Positions 8,740-17,433 of a DNA stretch of 54,418 nt are shown here, piece after piece. The first letter of the stretch is position 1, and each line of letters opens with the position of its first letter. Where the stretch lies: assembly GCA_017448985.1 (NCBI GenBank), contig JAFSKL010000008.1, positions 1-54,418 on the forward strand, read 5' to 3'. The DNA is from Paludibacteraceae bacterium (GTDB lineage Bacteria; Bacteroidota; Bacteroidia; Bacteroidales; Paludibacteraceae). The position numbers were made by a program, and so were the translations under genes. The notes beneath the pieces are model-generated. The model was not told the origin of the DNA, made no database searches, and was given only the letters and a program-made list of their open reading frames with translations.

Positions 8740-9495
8740 ATGGATCAGTATATTGATATCAAAGTACGGGTGTGGCGTCAAGCCGGCCCGAAGGCTCAAG
8801 GCCATTTTGAGACGTATGAGCTCAAGCACGTCTTCCAAGGTGCTTCGTTCTTGGAGATGATCGATATTCTCAACGAGCAACTCGTTGCAGAGCATAAGGA
8901 CCCCGTCACTTACGACCACGACTGCCGTGAGGGTATCTGCGGTATGTGCTCGATGTATGTCAACGGTCACCCGCACGGACCTGACAGCGCCATCACGACC
9001 TGCCAGCTGCACATGCGTAAGTTCAAAGACGGCGAGACGATCACCGTGGAGCCGTGGCGCAGCCGTGCTTTCCCTGTAATCAAGGACCTGATGGTCGACC
9101 GCGGTGCGTACGACAAGATCATGCAAGCTGGTGGTTTCGTGAGTGTCAACACCGGTGGTGTACCGGACGCCAACGCCATACCTATTCCGAAGCCGGTAGC
9201 TGACGAGGCGATGGACGCTGCGTCATGTATCGGTTGCGGCGCTTGTGCTGCCGCTTGTAAGAACGGTTCGGCAATGCTGTTCGTAGCCGCTAAGGTCAGC
9301 CAGCTTGCCCTGCTTCCGCAAGGTAAGATCGAGGCTGCTGCGCGTGCCAAAGCGATGGTGGCCAAGATGGATGAACTCGGTTTCGGTAACTGCACCAACA
9401 CCGGTGCTTGTGCCGCTGAGTGCCCGAAGAGCGTCAGCCTGGCTAACATAGCCCGTCTGAACCGCGAGTTCCTCTGCGCCAAGTTCAAAGACTAA
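8740..9495 (+). CDS. sdhB: succinate dehydrogenase/fumarate reductase iron-sulfur subunit
   Basis: Electron-transfer subunit, 251 residues, carrying three Fe-S clusters between the flavin and the haems. The 2Fe-2S ligands are in [10 protein letters not shown] (Cys62, 67, 70) and TTCQLH (Cys88). The C-terminal ferredoxin-like domain carries [15 protein letters not shown] and [14 protein letters not shown] for the 4Fe-4S and 3Fe-4S clusters. It is the last gene of sdhCAB, 30 nt after sdhA across a word array, and is followed by a strong bidirectional terminator. No truncation is seen. Confidence 0.97.
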   Translation: MDQYIDIKVRVWRQAGPKAQGHFETYELKHVFQGASFLEMIDILNEQLVAEHKDPVTYDHDCREGICGMCSMYVNGHPHGPDSAITTCQLHMRKFKDGETITVEPWRSRAFPVIKDLMVDRGAYDKIMQAGGFVSVNTGGVPDANAIPIPKPVADEAMDAASCIGCGACAAACKNGSAMLFVAAKVSQLALLPQGKIEAAARAKAMVAKMDELGFGNCTNTGACAAECPKSVSLANIARLNREFLCAKFKD

Positions 9496-9499
9496 GCAC

Positions 9500-9561
9500 A
9501 TCCGCCAAGCTTGGCGGATTGACATGAAAAAAGCGCTCAGTTTTCATCTGAGCGCTTTTTT
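9500..9561. terminator. double-hairpin bidirectional terminator
   Basis: A perfect 20-nt palindrome, ATCCGCCAAGCTTGGCGGAT (9500-9519), precedes a 14-bp stem AAAAAAGCGCTCAG/CTGAGCGCTTTTTT (9527-9540 with 9548-9561; 7-nt loop). The A-run and T-run flanks make the second hairpin work for both sdhCAB and the convergent PUL. Confidence 0.92.
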
Positions 9562-9577
9562 GTGTGTGGATGTTGGC

Positions 9578-10666
9578 TTATTGGGCTTTGCGTCCGTCCA
9601 TCGTATAGAGGCCGTCCTGATTGCGGATATAGAGCACATTGTCAATCATGACGATATCCCTCTCTTTGGCTGCGGACGTGTTCTCGATACCTTCTCCCCA
9701 CTTGCGGGTGAACTTATAAATCGGCGGATTGCCATCATCGGCATCGGACGTAGTATAGAACGTGTCGTCATCCAACCAGCATATCGCTTCGCCCTGCCAC
9801 TCGTAAGTGTTATACGCCCTGATGGGTTGCGGCTGGCGTTTGACAGCATCTGCCACACTCTCGCCGTCCTGACGCACCCAATAGAGCACCCAACAATACG
9901 TAGCCACGATGTTATTGTGGTTCTTGATGAGGATATACTTGCCGTCCGGCGAGATATCGGCAGCCGTCACGAGGTGAAAGCCTTTGTACGGTTTGGAGCC
10001 TTCGCCCAAATCGGATTTAACGCCAAGGTCGCATATATACTCCAGCGTCTGCGTCTCATCGCCATAGTCGAGGCGGAACGGCATTCGGAACACCTGGCAT
10101 ACATCGTAATACACCTTGGTGATGATGTAGATCATGTTCTCGATATTGTCGTACATCAGGGCCTCGCTGTTATGCTTTTTACCATCCGGATAGACGAACT
10201 TGATATTTCCGGGCGCTACCGTCACTTCCGGTGCGTTCTCCGGATCAATAGCCGGCTCTTCGAAATAGATGACGGAATACTCTCCATCCGTCTCGTCGTT
10301 ATCGCCGAAGGCGCCGATGAAGAGGTAGTTGACGCCTTCATACACACCTCCGGACATATCCTCCCAATCCCAACGAATGGACTTAGGCAATTTGGCCTTG
10401 CAATAACGCGTCTCGCCTTTCTCGTCAGTGGCAATGATATAGTTCGACCGCTCGTCGCTCTGCATCCATATATATCCGGGCGTGACACGCGAGCAAGCGA
10501 TGCCGGACACTTCGATGATGTTCTTATCAATGTCCAGCGTTCCGCACTGTTTCTTTTGCCAGGAGTAGTTCCACTCCAGCACCTCACCGTTATAGGTCAA
10601 CGGCGGAGCTGCGTTGCAGGCTGCCACACTAACCACTAACAGACTGAATAACAATATCTTTTTCAT
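9578..10666 (-). CDS. secreted lipoprotein, probable beta-propeller, with DG-x-LYI-type tail
   Basis: Last gene of the PUL, 362 residues. The signal peptide MKKILLFSLLVVSVAACNA has a lipobox-like VAAC. The body has features of a beta-propeller such as esterase-like/phytase-like or SdiA-type proteins: repeating hydrophobic strands ending in phrases such as LFIGAFGD, ISPDGKYILIKNHNN, LDDDTFYTTSD. I cannot name the family with confidence. The C-terminus (IVMIDNVLYIRNQDGLYTMD) is a divergent version of the tail shared by five other secreted proteins in the window. It may bind or process the PUL substrate at the cell surface or in the periplasm; this is inference from context. Confidence 0.75.
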   Translation of the reverse strand: MKKILLFSLLVVSVAACNAAPPLTYNGEVLEWNYSWQKKQCGTLDIDKNIIEVSGIACSRVTPGYIWMQSDERSNYIIATDEKGETRYCKAKLPKSIRWDWEDMSGGVYEGVNYLFIGAFGDNDETDGEYSVIYFEEPAIDPENAPEVTVAPGNIKFVYPDGKKHNSEALMYDNIENMIYIITKVYYDVCQVFRMPFRLDYGDETQTLEYICDLGVKSDLGEGSKPYKGFHLVTAADISPDGKYILIKNHNNIVATYCWVLYWVRQDGESVADAVKRQPQPIRAYNTYEWQGEAICWLDDDTFYTTSDADDGNPPIYKFTRKWGEGIENTSAAKERDIVMIDNVLYIRNQDGLYTMDGRKAQ

Positions 10667-10671
10667 AAAGC

Positions 10672-11544
10672 CTATTTAGAAAGGGCGTACATGGCGAAAG
10701 CTGCACAGCAGATACCGGCTATTTGCAGCGGGTTAGGAATAACATGCAGAATAATCAGCGACAACAGTACGGTGACCATCGGCGAGAGGCCTTCCATCGG
10801 CGATACGATGACAGCCTTGCCGTAACGATAGGCATAGACGAGCGTCAGGGCACCGATCGAGTTGAGGATCTGTATGCCGAAGCAACCGAGGCTGGGGCCT
10901 ATCGAAGTCTGTGCTTCGAAGAAAGCTGCTGCGTCTCCGTTCATGAACCATGCTACGGGAATGAGCACCAGTCCTGAGATAGCCATCCACACGAAGATCG
11001 ACTCGGCGTCCATAGAGTTGTTGGCAAACTTCATGAAGAAGCCCTGAACACCCCAGGCAAAAAGCACCAGGATGGCGAGTATGATCCAGAGGACACCGCT
11101 GACCGGACTGCCTTCCTGACCCGTCTCGAGCGAGAGAAGGAGGATAGCAATCAGAGCCACGACGATACCTGCCATCTGCCAGCGCGTAGCTTTCTCCTTG
11201 AGGAAGATAGCAGCCAGCGTGATGACGATGACCGGCGACATGGAGATAAACGGATAGATGATATAACTCGGACCAAGAGTCAGCGCTTTGAAGAGGACGA
11301 GCTGTCCTCCTGCGCCCAGCAGACCGACCGTACAGCCCAACAAGGCCGATTTGGCATTATGCATGAACTTACCTTTGTTGATGATCAGCGCCACGATGGC
11401 ACAAGGAATCATCGACAAGGCCCAAAGGATATACACTACGGTATCAGGAATACCATTCTGGATCTGATACCCGGAGAACGCTCCCCATACACCCCACGTA
11501 ACGACGGTGATGAGGATAAAAACCAACCAAAGTTTATCTTTCAT
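10672..11544 (-). CDS. DMT superfamily (EamA) transporter
   Basis: Inner-membrane permease, 290 residues, with ten predicted transmembrane helices in two five-helix EamA repeats (around residues 1-135 and 150-288). The second repeat ends with the helices LSPMVTVLLSLIIL and PLQIAGICCAAFAMYAL. The substrate cannot be read from sequence. Its position between PUL enzymes and a PUL lipoprotein suggests export or import of a sugar or related metabolite released by the locus. It lies 5 nt from the downstream lipoprotein gene and 11 nt from the GH31 gene, so it is co-transcribed. Confidence 0.9.
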   Translation of the reverse strand: MKDKLWLVFILITVVTWGVWGAFSGYQIQNGIPDTVVYILWALSMIPCAIVALIINKGKFMHNAKSALLGCTVGLLGAGGQLVLFKALTLGPSYIIYPFISMSPVIVITLAAIFLKEKATRWQMAGIVVALIAILLLSLETGQEGSPVSGVLWIILAILVLFAWGVQGFFMKFANNSMDAESIFVWMAISGLVLIPVAWFMNGDAAAFFEAQTSIGPSLGCFGIQILNSIGALTLVYAYRYGKAVIVSPMEGLSPMVTVLLSLIILHVIPNPLQIAGICCAAFAMYALSK

Positions 11545-11555
11545 AACTATATTAA

Positions 11556-13097
11556 TTATTTGATTTTCTCAAAATACGGCAGTCTCTCCAAGGGCACATT
11601 GATGCGATAGGTCTTACCGCCTTTGTATTTCTTGCCCTGTTCGTCCCGCCACATACCTTTGGGCAGACGCACTTCGCGTTCGAGACGATTGTCCACTACC
11701 GGTGCCACGAGGTAACGGTCGCCGAGCATAAACTGGTCTTTGCAGTGAGCAAATCCCTGGTGCGGGAACTGATATTCCATCAGCCGGACGATAGGCTCTC
11801 CGGTCTTGGAAGCCTGATGGGCATATTGCATTATGTAGGGTCCGAACTCGGCGTGCAGTCTGGCCATTCGTTGCACAATAGCCAAGTTCTCCGGGCTCAA
11901 TATCCGCCAGGGAGCCACCGAGAACTGCATCATCGGCATCAGTGCGTGTACCTGCGCCGAACGGACGATCAGCGCTTGGTCGAACTCATCGTCTTTGATA
12001 TTGAGGAAAGCGGCAAACTGTCCTCCTCCAATCATGTCAGGGCACGCGTACGCATAGCCCAAGAGACCCGCCACGCACATCTGCGGGATGAGTTGTTGCA
12101 CCGCCGCCCAACTATAGTCTTTGTCGCCGAGGCGCTGCACGAGCGGCTTGCCGCCCATCTTCCAGCACGCGCGGTACTCATTGAACGGGAACGACAAGCC
12201 AATGCGGGCCCATGAGGTCGTGTGATCGACCGTGGTGGCATCCTTGTTATAAGCCACAATAGCCGTGGACGCATAGCAGTTATTGTCGCCGGCATCGAAC
12301 TTGAAACCGTCAATGCCATACTCCTGTTGCGCTTTGCGCAGCACTTTGACGAAATAGTCCGCCGCAGCAGGATTGGTCAGGTCATAGCAAGCCGAATAGC
12401 CGTTCCACCAGTTGAGAATAGCCGTACCACTATTCGGATTGCGCAACAGATAGCCCTTGGCCTCCAGTTCACGGTACTCGGGTGAATCGGGACTGACGAA
12501 AGGACAGATCCAGACCATCACTTTGAAACCCAAGGCGTGGAGTTCATCAATCATGCTTTTGGCATCGGGGAAACGCTCAGCCTTAAACTGGAAGTTGCCG
12601 TAGTAGCGCTGCCAGTTGTCGTCAATCATCAACACGCCGGCAGGAAAACCGTTGTCGATCACGGCATGAGCGTACTTGAGGATGTCTGCCTGGTTCTGAT
12701 TGTACATCAGTTCAATCCAGGTGTTGTACTGCGGCATCATGAAGAAGAGCGTATCCGGCAACATGCCGTTAGCATGGAAATACTTGGCCTGCGCAGCCAG
12801 ATAGGCTTCGCGCAAGGTGTTACCTGCTTTGACCTTGGTGAGCGGCACCGATGTCTCTATCTCGCCATTCTTGACAGCAAAAGAGAACGCATTGTCCGAC
12901 CACATATACTCACCCTCGGAGGAGAGGAACAGCGGCACTAATTGATTGTTCGCGTCCTGCGTAAAGAGGTCGAAACGCTGCAAGTCCGTGTAGGGTTGCT
13001 CATGGCCCAAGCCGACCGATGCGCCCCACCAATTCTGCGCGTTGCAGCTGATAGAAAGCAGCAAGCACAAAATATTTACCAGTTTGGAATTTACCAT
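11556..13097 (-). CDS. glycoside hydrolase family 31, MYORG-like subgroup
   Basis: Predicted secreted retaining alpha-glycosidase, 513 residues. After a signal peptide (MVNSKLVNILCLLLSISCNA) comes a beta-sandwich and a TIM barrel. The likely nucleophile is Asp in GFKFDAGD (about residue 266), and the likely acid/base Asp is in CPDMIGGG (about residue 352); the PDMIGG form is typical of the myogenesis-regulating-glycosidase branch of GH31, for which alpha-galactosidase activity has been reported. A C-terminal beta domain follows. The start was chosen at MVNSKLV because the upstream in-frame ATG would read through the end of the neighbouring gene. It starts 8 nt after the DUF4832 gene. Alpha-galactosidase activity here is inference. 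Confidence 0.88.
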   Translation of the reverse strand: MVNSKLVNILCLLLSISCNAQNWWGASVGLGHEQPYTDLQRFDLFTQDANNQLVPLFLSSEGEYMWSDNAFSFAVKNGEIETSVPLTKVKAGNTLREAYLAAQAKYFHANGMLPDTLFFMMPQYNTWIELMYNQNQADILKYAHAVIDNGFPAGVLMIDDNWQRYYGNFQFKAERFPDAKSMIDELHALGFKVMVWICPFVSPDSPEYRELEAKGYLLRNPNSGTAILNWWNGYSACYDLTNPAAADYFVKVLRKAQQEYGIDGFKFDAGDNNCYASTAIVAYNKDATTVDHTTSWARIGLSFPFNEYRACWKMGGKPLVQRLGDKDYSWAAVQQLIPQMCVAGLLGYAYACPDMIGGGQFAAFLNIKDDEFDQALIVRSAQVHALMPMMQFSVAPWRILSPENLAIVQRMARLHAEFGPYIMQYAHQASKTGEPIVRLMEYQFPHQGFAHCKDQFMLGDRYLVAPVVDNRLEREVRLPKGMWRDEQGKKYKGGKTYRINVPLERLPYFEKIK

Positions 13098-13105
13098 TGA
13101 GTCAT

Positions 13106-14500
13106 TTATTTCACCGTAATAGTAGTCAGATAGTTGTAGCCTGTCTCTTCTTCCCACATGTTCTCATTGGCGAGGCGGATGGAGAATCGCGGGTCGTCAT
13201 GAATGGATGAATACGGATCAGGCAGGTTCAGATAGAGCTTGTAATCGCCCTGCATAGCGGCATCCAGCACACAAGACAGGGTAAACGAATGCTCCTCGCC
13301 GGGTAGCCAGAAACGCGGATCCACATCTTGCGGGAAGACATATTTCTGCTTGGGGTCGGACGCGCTGACAAAAATCAGTTCAACGGCACGCTTATTCACA
13401 GGAGCCGCAAAACCGCTGTTATGCAGTTGGAGATACGCATCGTATTTCTTGCCGGCCTTCGGCTCGGAAGTGACGATGGCTCTATCCAGCGTGAGACGAT
13501 AGCCGATGCGCATTAGGATGGTATCCATCGTACCGTCGTTGCGCCACATTCCGGTAACTTCTTCACGGTAATCGCGATTGATGTACGTCCAGTGGAAGCG
13601 TGCCATTTGTTTGAGGGCATTCTCGCCATTGGAGAGACTGTGCTTCTCGCATGTTTCGCCGCCCATAATGGTATATTTGGTATCCTCTGCCCAGAAATCA
13701 CGCTCTTTGTTTCCGCCTATATAGGTACCTACGTCATTTTGTGAAGAAACGAAGCAGTCGTTGTGTCCGCCGATACGCGATTTATACGACCCGCTATGCG
13801 CTTCTTCGGCTGTCAGCGGAGAAGACAGGGTGTCGCCGTTCATCTTAAGCCAGCGCATCTTGTATGCCGGTACTCGCAGACAAACTTGACGACTCTCCGG
13901 TACAGCGCGGAGCATATGCTCCAGCACTTCCCAACGAGGAACGAAGTCTTCGTCACGAGACGGGTTAAACTTATAGCCGTTGTCCGTATAATACCACTCG
14001 CCCCAGGAACCGAGCCATCCGCATTGTACGCAGAGAATGACATCAGCATGTTTCTGGAGATAAGGCGCAACCTGGTCCATATGACGGTGAATCCATTCCG
14101 GTGTAGCGTTCCACGGCTGGTCCTTTTTATCCATACTATACTTATAGGAGAAGCGAAGCACGACTTTAGCGCCGCCTTCGCGTAGGGCATTCATATTGGT
14201 TTCCAGGCGGTCCAGAAACTCCTGCGGGATATCGCTCTCCATATAATCGGTCAGATAATAGGAGTGGAGATAAAGAGTGAGTTTGGCCGCTGACTCACGG
14301 TTTTTGTTGATGGTTACAGCGGAAGCGTGTGAGTTCAAATCCGCCGAAGTATAATAGATCTGCGCAAACAGTCCGCGTTCCGGGTTTGGGAAGATCTCAT
14401 TCGATTCTGTAAATATCAGCACGGTACCTTTCGGTTCGCTATCGGGGTTGCATGCTGCAAAAAACAGGATGCATAATACTATGGGAAGGAAGTTTCTCAT
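13106..14500 (-). CDS. DUF4874/DUF4832 lipoprotein
   Basis: Secreted lipoprotein of 464 residues with signal MRNFLPIVLCILFFAACNP (lipobox FAAC). It contains NPERGLFAQ near the N-terminus and GWLGSWGEWYY, signatures it shares with the second DUF4832 protein at 47.3-48.8 kb; the pair covers a DUF4874 TIM-barrel-like region plus a C-terminal DUF4832 beta domain (GYRLTLDRA ... GEEHSFTLSC ... NLPDPYSS). Such proteins are common in PULs and are suspected glycosidases, but I know of no assigned reaction. Unlike its paralogue it lacks the DG-x-LYI tail and ends TTITVK, which fits lipid anchoring instead. The start MRNFLPIV is preferred over an in-frame ATG 69 nt upstream inside the terminator-like hairpin region. 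Confidence 0.85.
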   Translation of the reverse strand: MRNFLPIVLCILFFAACNPDSEPKGTVLIFTESNEIFPNPERGLFAQIYYTSADLNSHASAVTINKNRESAAKLTLYLHSYYLTDYMESDIPQEFLDRLETNMNALREGGAKVVLRFSYKYSMDKKDQPWNATPEWIHRHMDQVAPYLQKHADVILCVQCGWLGSWGEWYYTDNGYKFNPSRDEDFVPRWEVLEHMLRAVPESRQVCLRVPAYKMRWLKMNGDTLSSPLTAEEAHSGSYKSRIGGHNDCFVSSQNDVGTYIGGNKERDFWAEDTKYTIMGGETCEKHSLSNGENALKQMARFHWTYINRDYREEVTGMWRNDGTMDTILMRIGYRLTLDRAIVTSEPKAGKKYDAYLQLHNSGFAAPVNKRAVELIFVSASDPKQKYVFPQDVDPRFWLPGEEHSFTLSCVLDAAMQGDYKLYLNLPDPYSSIHDDPRFSIRLANENMWEEETGYNYLTTITVK

Positions 14501-14510
14501 AACAAAAGAT

Positions 14511-14557
14511 ATAAAAAACGGTACCGGTGTGGGGCGGTGTGCCTCCACACCGGCACC
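14511..14557 (-). terminator. intra-PUL terminator-like hairpin
   Basis: On the minus strand GGTGCCGGTGTGG pairs with CCACACCGGTACC (13 bp with one G-U; 12-nt loop), followed by GTTTTTTAT. It lies between the SusC/SusD/lipoprotein block and the downstream enzyme genes. Partial termination or 3' protection there would make the binding and uptake genes more abundant than the enzymes. Confidence 0.75.
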
Positions 14558-14617
14558 TTCAATCAACATTGATTAAGCTTAATTGTGTTGTTTGTTAAAA
14601 TAACAAAATTCCGGAAA

Positions 14618-15604
14618 TTATTTGTTAATTTTAACTTTCAGTTTAGCAACTTTACCGGAAGGATTCTCATCGGTAGCAGAACCGCAAGGAAGAATACCTA
14701 CAGAGCTCCAGTTTTGTTGGATATCGAAACCTATACCGAACTCGCTGTCGTTCATGTCGTGTACAGTAGCGAGCAACTCACGGAGGAGTTGGATCTCGAA
14801 CTTGCCATCTACGCACTCGCTGTTACCAACAGGAAGTTGACCTTCACCGATGATAGCGCCCCAGAAGTCAGAACCATCGTGCTCTACGCTCGGGTCAGTC
14901 CACTCCCAACCGTCTGCACCAACTTCACCCCACCATTTGAACACAGCAGGATTGTACGGATACGGCTCGCCAGCAGAGAAAATAGCGCTCTCGCAGAGGA
15001 TATCGGTATTAGCATCTGCAAACTCGTCGCCATAACCACCGGTAGCATCGCTGTTGTCCAGGTCGATGTAAACGTGGAACGGAACCCACTCGAGGTCGGT
15101 GATGTCGTCCATGTTCGGCTCAACGAGAATGCTGATGTACATCTCGGTAGCATAAACTGCAACACCCTTCAAGCCAAGCATAGCAGCGTCGTCCGGGCAC
15201 TCCCAAGAAACAACTTTGTCTGCAGGAAGAGCCTCCCAGTCAGCCAACGTACCATCGGTAACGTCGATCTCAGGAATAGCAGGAGGAGGAGTTACACCAC
15301 CCGCTTTAACGGTTACTTTGCAAACAGCAACCTCATTGGTCTTAACAGCCTTAGCGGAGATGTTTACTTCACCCTCTTTGATACCTGTTACCAAACCCGA
15401 GGCGTTAACACCTGCGATAGCTTCATCGCTGGACGACCAAGTAACTTCCAGGTTAGCGCTCAGTTGAACCGTAGCACCAACAGAAACTTCAGCTACTTCA
15501 GGAGTAACTTTCAGTTTGTCCTGTTGCGGCTCGTCTTTTTTACAAGCCACGAAACCTAATGTCAGCGCTGCAAGCGCAATAGCAAAAAATTTGTTTGCTT
15601 TCAT
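14618..15604 (-). CDS. surface glycan-binding lipoprotein (Big2 plus CBM9/DOMON-like domain)
   Basis: Lipoprotein of 328 residues at the SusE/F position, directly after SusD. The signal ends LGFVACKKDEPQQD; acidic residues after the cysteine fit surface lipoproteins. Residues ~30-100 form a bacterial Ig-like Big2 domain (VTPEVAEVSVGATVQLSA ... VTWSSSDEAIAGVNASGLVT). A Pro-rich linker TPPPAIPEI leads to a C-terminal domain with DADW-like start (DGTLADWEALP), YISILVEPNMDD, FHVYIDLDNSD and FEIQLLRELL, as in carbohydrate-binding family 9/DOMON-like modules. It probably captures the PUL substrate at the cell surface. No catalytic motif is seen. Confidence 0.82.
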   Translation of the reverse strand: MKANKFFAIALAALTLGFVACKKDEPQQDKLKVTPEVAEVSVGATVQLSANLEVTWSSSDEAIAGVNASGLVTGIKEGEVNISAKAVKTNEVAVCKVTVKAGGVTPPPAIPEIDVTDGTLADWEALPADKVVSWECPDDAAMLGLKGVAVYATEMYISILVEPNMDDITDLEWVPFHVYIDLDNSDATGGYGDEFADANTDILCESAIFSAGEPYPYNPAVFKWWGEVGADGWEWTDPSVEHDGSDFWGAIIGEGQLPVGNSECVDGKFEIQLLRELLATVHDMNDSEFGIGFDIQQNWSSVGILPCGSATDENPSGKVAKLKVKINK

Positions 15605-15670
15605 AATGATTAGTGTTTTAAATTGGTTAATAAATAATGTTGATTGGTTTTTTCTATTTAATCTCGACTA

Positions 15671-17383
15671 TTAATAGCCGGGGTTTTGTTGAATTCCACT
15701 TACTGTCCATTCATTGTTAGGAATGGGATAGATGATGTGCGGTTCTGTCACAGGATCGACAATCTTATACGGCTGTGCACCGGCATAGCGACGATCCATC
15801 GGCAGTTTGTTGCGGCACATATCGAAGTGACGATGACCTTCCCAAGCCAACTCCAGACGACGCTCATCCATGACAACGTCAATCACGTTCTCATAACCCT
15901 GCAGGTCGCCTACTGAATAATTAGGAATACCCGCACGGGTACGGATGGCATTCACATCGTCCAAAGCCTCAGCATTCTTGCCGGAACGGGCATAAGCCTC
16001 GGCACGGTTGAGGATAACCTCACCCCAGCGGCAGAATACCGGCGAAGAGAGCATCGGGTTGCCGTCCTGATAACTGAACTTGCTGATGAAAATCATCGGA
16101 ATCGTATAACCGGTACGAAGCGTTACGTCATCGTTGATACGAACCATACAATCCTCACCCATATAGTTGGCGTGATACTCGAAATACGGACCGGCAGGAT
16201 CCGGTTTCGCTTCACCGTTGACCATACGTTTCTCGATCGGATAGGTGTTGCCGTCAGCACCCTTGAACGAGTAGTTACCGGCACCATCGTCAATCAAATT
16301 TGCCACATACTTGATATGCGGAGCTGTAGGATCGCCTTCACTGGCAGGAACGGTGACATACGCTTTTTTGCCTGCTTTGCCGGAGAACTGCGGAAGAATG
16401 AAGCTCATACGTACATCTTCCGGATGACGCTCGTAGAGGTACATCAGCGGGTCAGACGGATAAATCTCACCCCATCCGATACCATCCTTAAGATACATAG
16501 AACCGATAGACGACTGACCGCGGTCATCCGAAGTCTCGTGAACGATGCAGAACAAGGTCTCCTTGGAAGTCTTGGCATTCTCGAAATACTTCGGGAAGGT
16601 GGCTGTTGGCTCCAGTTTGGTAGAGGGATCGGCACCTTTCAGCGCTTCGTTCACTGTCTCGATACACTTGTCATAATCCTCCATATAGAGGTACACACGG
16701 CTCAGCACACCAAGCGCTGCATCCTTGCAGGGATATCCGGCATTGCCCGGAACGCGCGACGCGCCCATCAAGTCAGCTGCCTTACGGAGGTCAGCTACAA
16801 TCTGGTCATACACTTCTCCCACTGAGTTACGCTTGATACCTTCCGAAGAGGTAGTGGTACGCAGAGGTACACCTATATTTTCGCGGCCATACGAATAAGG
16901 CAGAGCATAGAGCGTAGCCATGTGCAGATGCATCAAACCACGCATGAAGTATGCCTCACCAAGCAATTGGTTATTCTCCGGCTTATCCGCATCCAAGGTC
17001 TCAATAACCGTGTTGGTCATGTAAATCACTTTGTATGCTACCATCCAGAGCGTACCTACATTCTTCAAACCGTCGGTCATCATATAGGCCGTTGCCTCAT
17101 AGAGCGGGTCCGTGGTGTGCGCAGACAGACAGATATTATCTGCAGGGAACTCCGACAATTGGAAGTAGTGACGAACATAGCAGTTACCGGATGCATAACC
17201 GAGGAAATCCACCTCGTCTTTCAGGACTGCATAGCAACCATCCATGATATACTCTGCACCCTTGGCATCTTGCAGCAGCAGATCACTATTCAACTCATCC
17301 GAAGGGAAGGTATCCAAGTTGCAGCTGCTAAAACCGAGCATCAATCCGAGTGCTACGGTTAAATATAATGCTTTTGTTTTCAT
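15671..17383 (-). CDS. susD: RagB/SusD family nutrient uptake lipoprotein
   Basis: Outer-membrane lipoprotein lid of the SusCD transporter, 570 residues. Signal MKTKALYLTVALGLMLGFSSC with lipidated Cys, then the typical DTFPSDELNS start, TPR-type helices (YFMRGLMHLHMATLYALPYSYG), and the C-terminal SusD signature with RWGEVILNRAEAYARSG, DVNAIRTRAG and DERRLELAWEGHRHFDM. The start MKTKALYL was chosen because an upstream in-frame ATG gives no signal peptide. It lies 50 nt after susC. The glycan specificity cannot be read from sequence. Confidence 0.96.
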   Translation of the reverse strand: MKTKALYLTVALGLMLGFSSCNLDTFPSDELNSDLLLQDAKGAEYIMDGCYAVLKDEVDFLGYASGNCYVRHYFQLSEFPADNICLSAHTTDPLYEATAYMMTDGLKNVGTLWMVAYKVIYMTNTVIETLDADKPENNQLLGEAYFMRGLMHLHMATLYALPYSYGRENIGVPLRTTTSSEGIKRNSVGEVYDQIVADLRKAADLMGASRVPGNAGYPCKDAALGVLSRVYLYMEDYDKCIETVNEALKGADPSTKLEPTATFPKYFENAKTSKETLFCIVHETSDDRGQSSIGSMYLKDGIGWGEIYPSDPLMYLYERHPEDVRMSFILPQFSGKAGKKAYVTVPASEGDPTAPHIKYVANLIDDGAGNYSFKGADGNTYPIEKRMVNGEAKPDPAGPYFEYHANYMGEDCMVRINDDVTLRTGYTIPMIFISKFSYQDGNPMLSSPVFCRWGEVILNRAEAYARSGKNAEALDDVNAIRTRAGIPNYSVGDLQGYENVIDVVMDERRLELAWEGHRHFDMCRNKLPMDRRYAGAQPYKIVDPVTEPHIIYPIPNNEWTVSGIQQNPGY

Positions 17384-17433
17384 AATCTTTCGTATATTAA
17401 AATTTTTACACATTACACTTTACATAGTACACA

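Noticed and set aside
7177..9126. 649-residue open frame antisense to sdhA and sdhB
   Set aside because: It runs across two conserved genes and their gap, with no recognisable domain.
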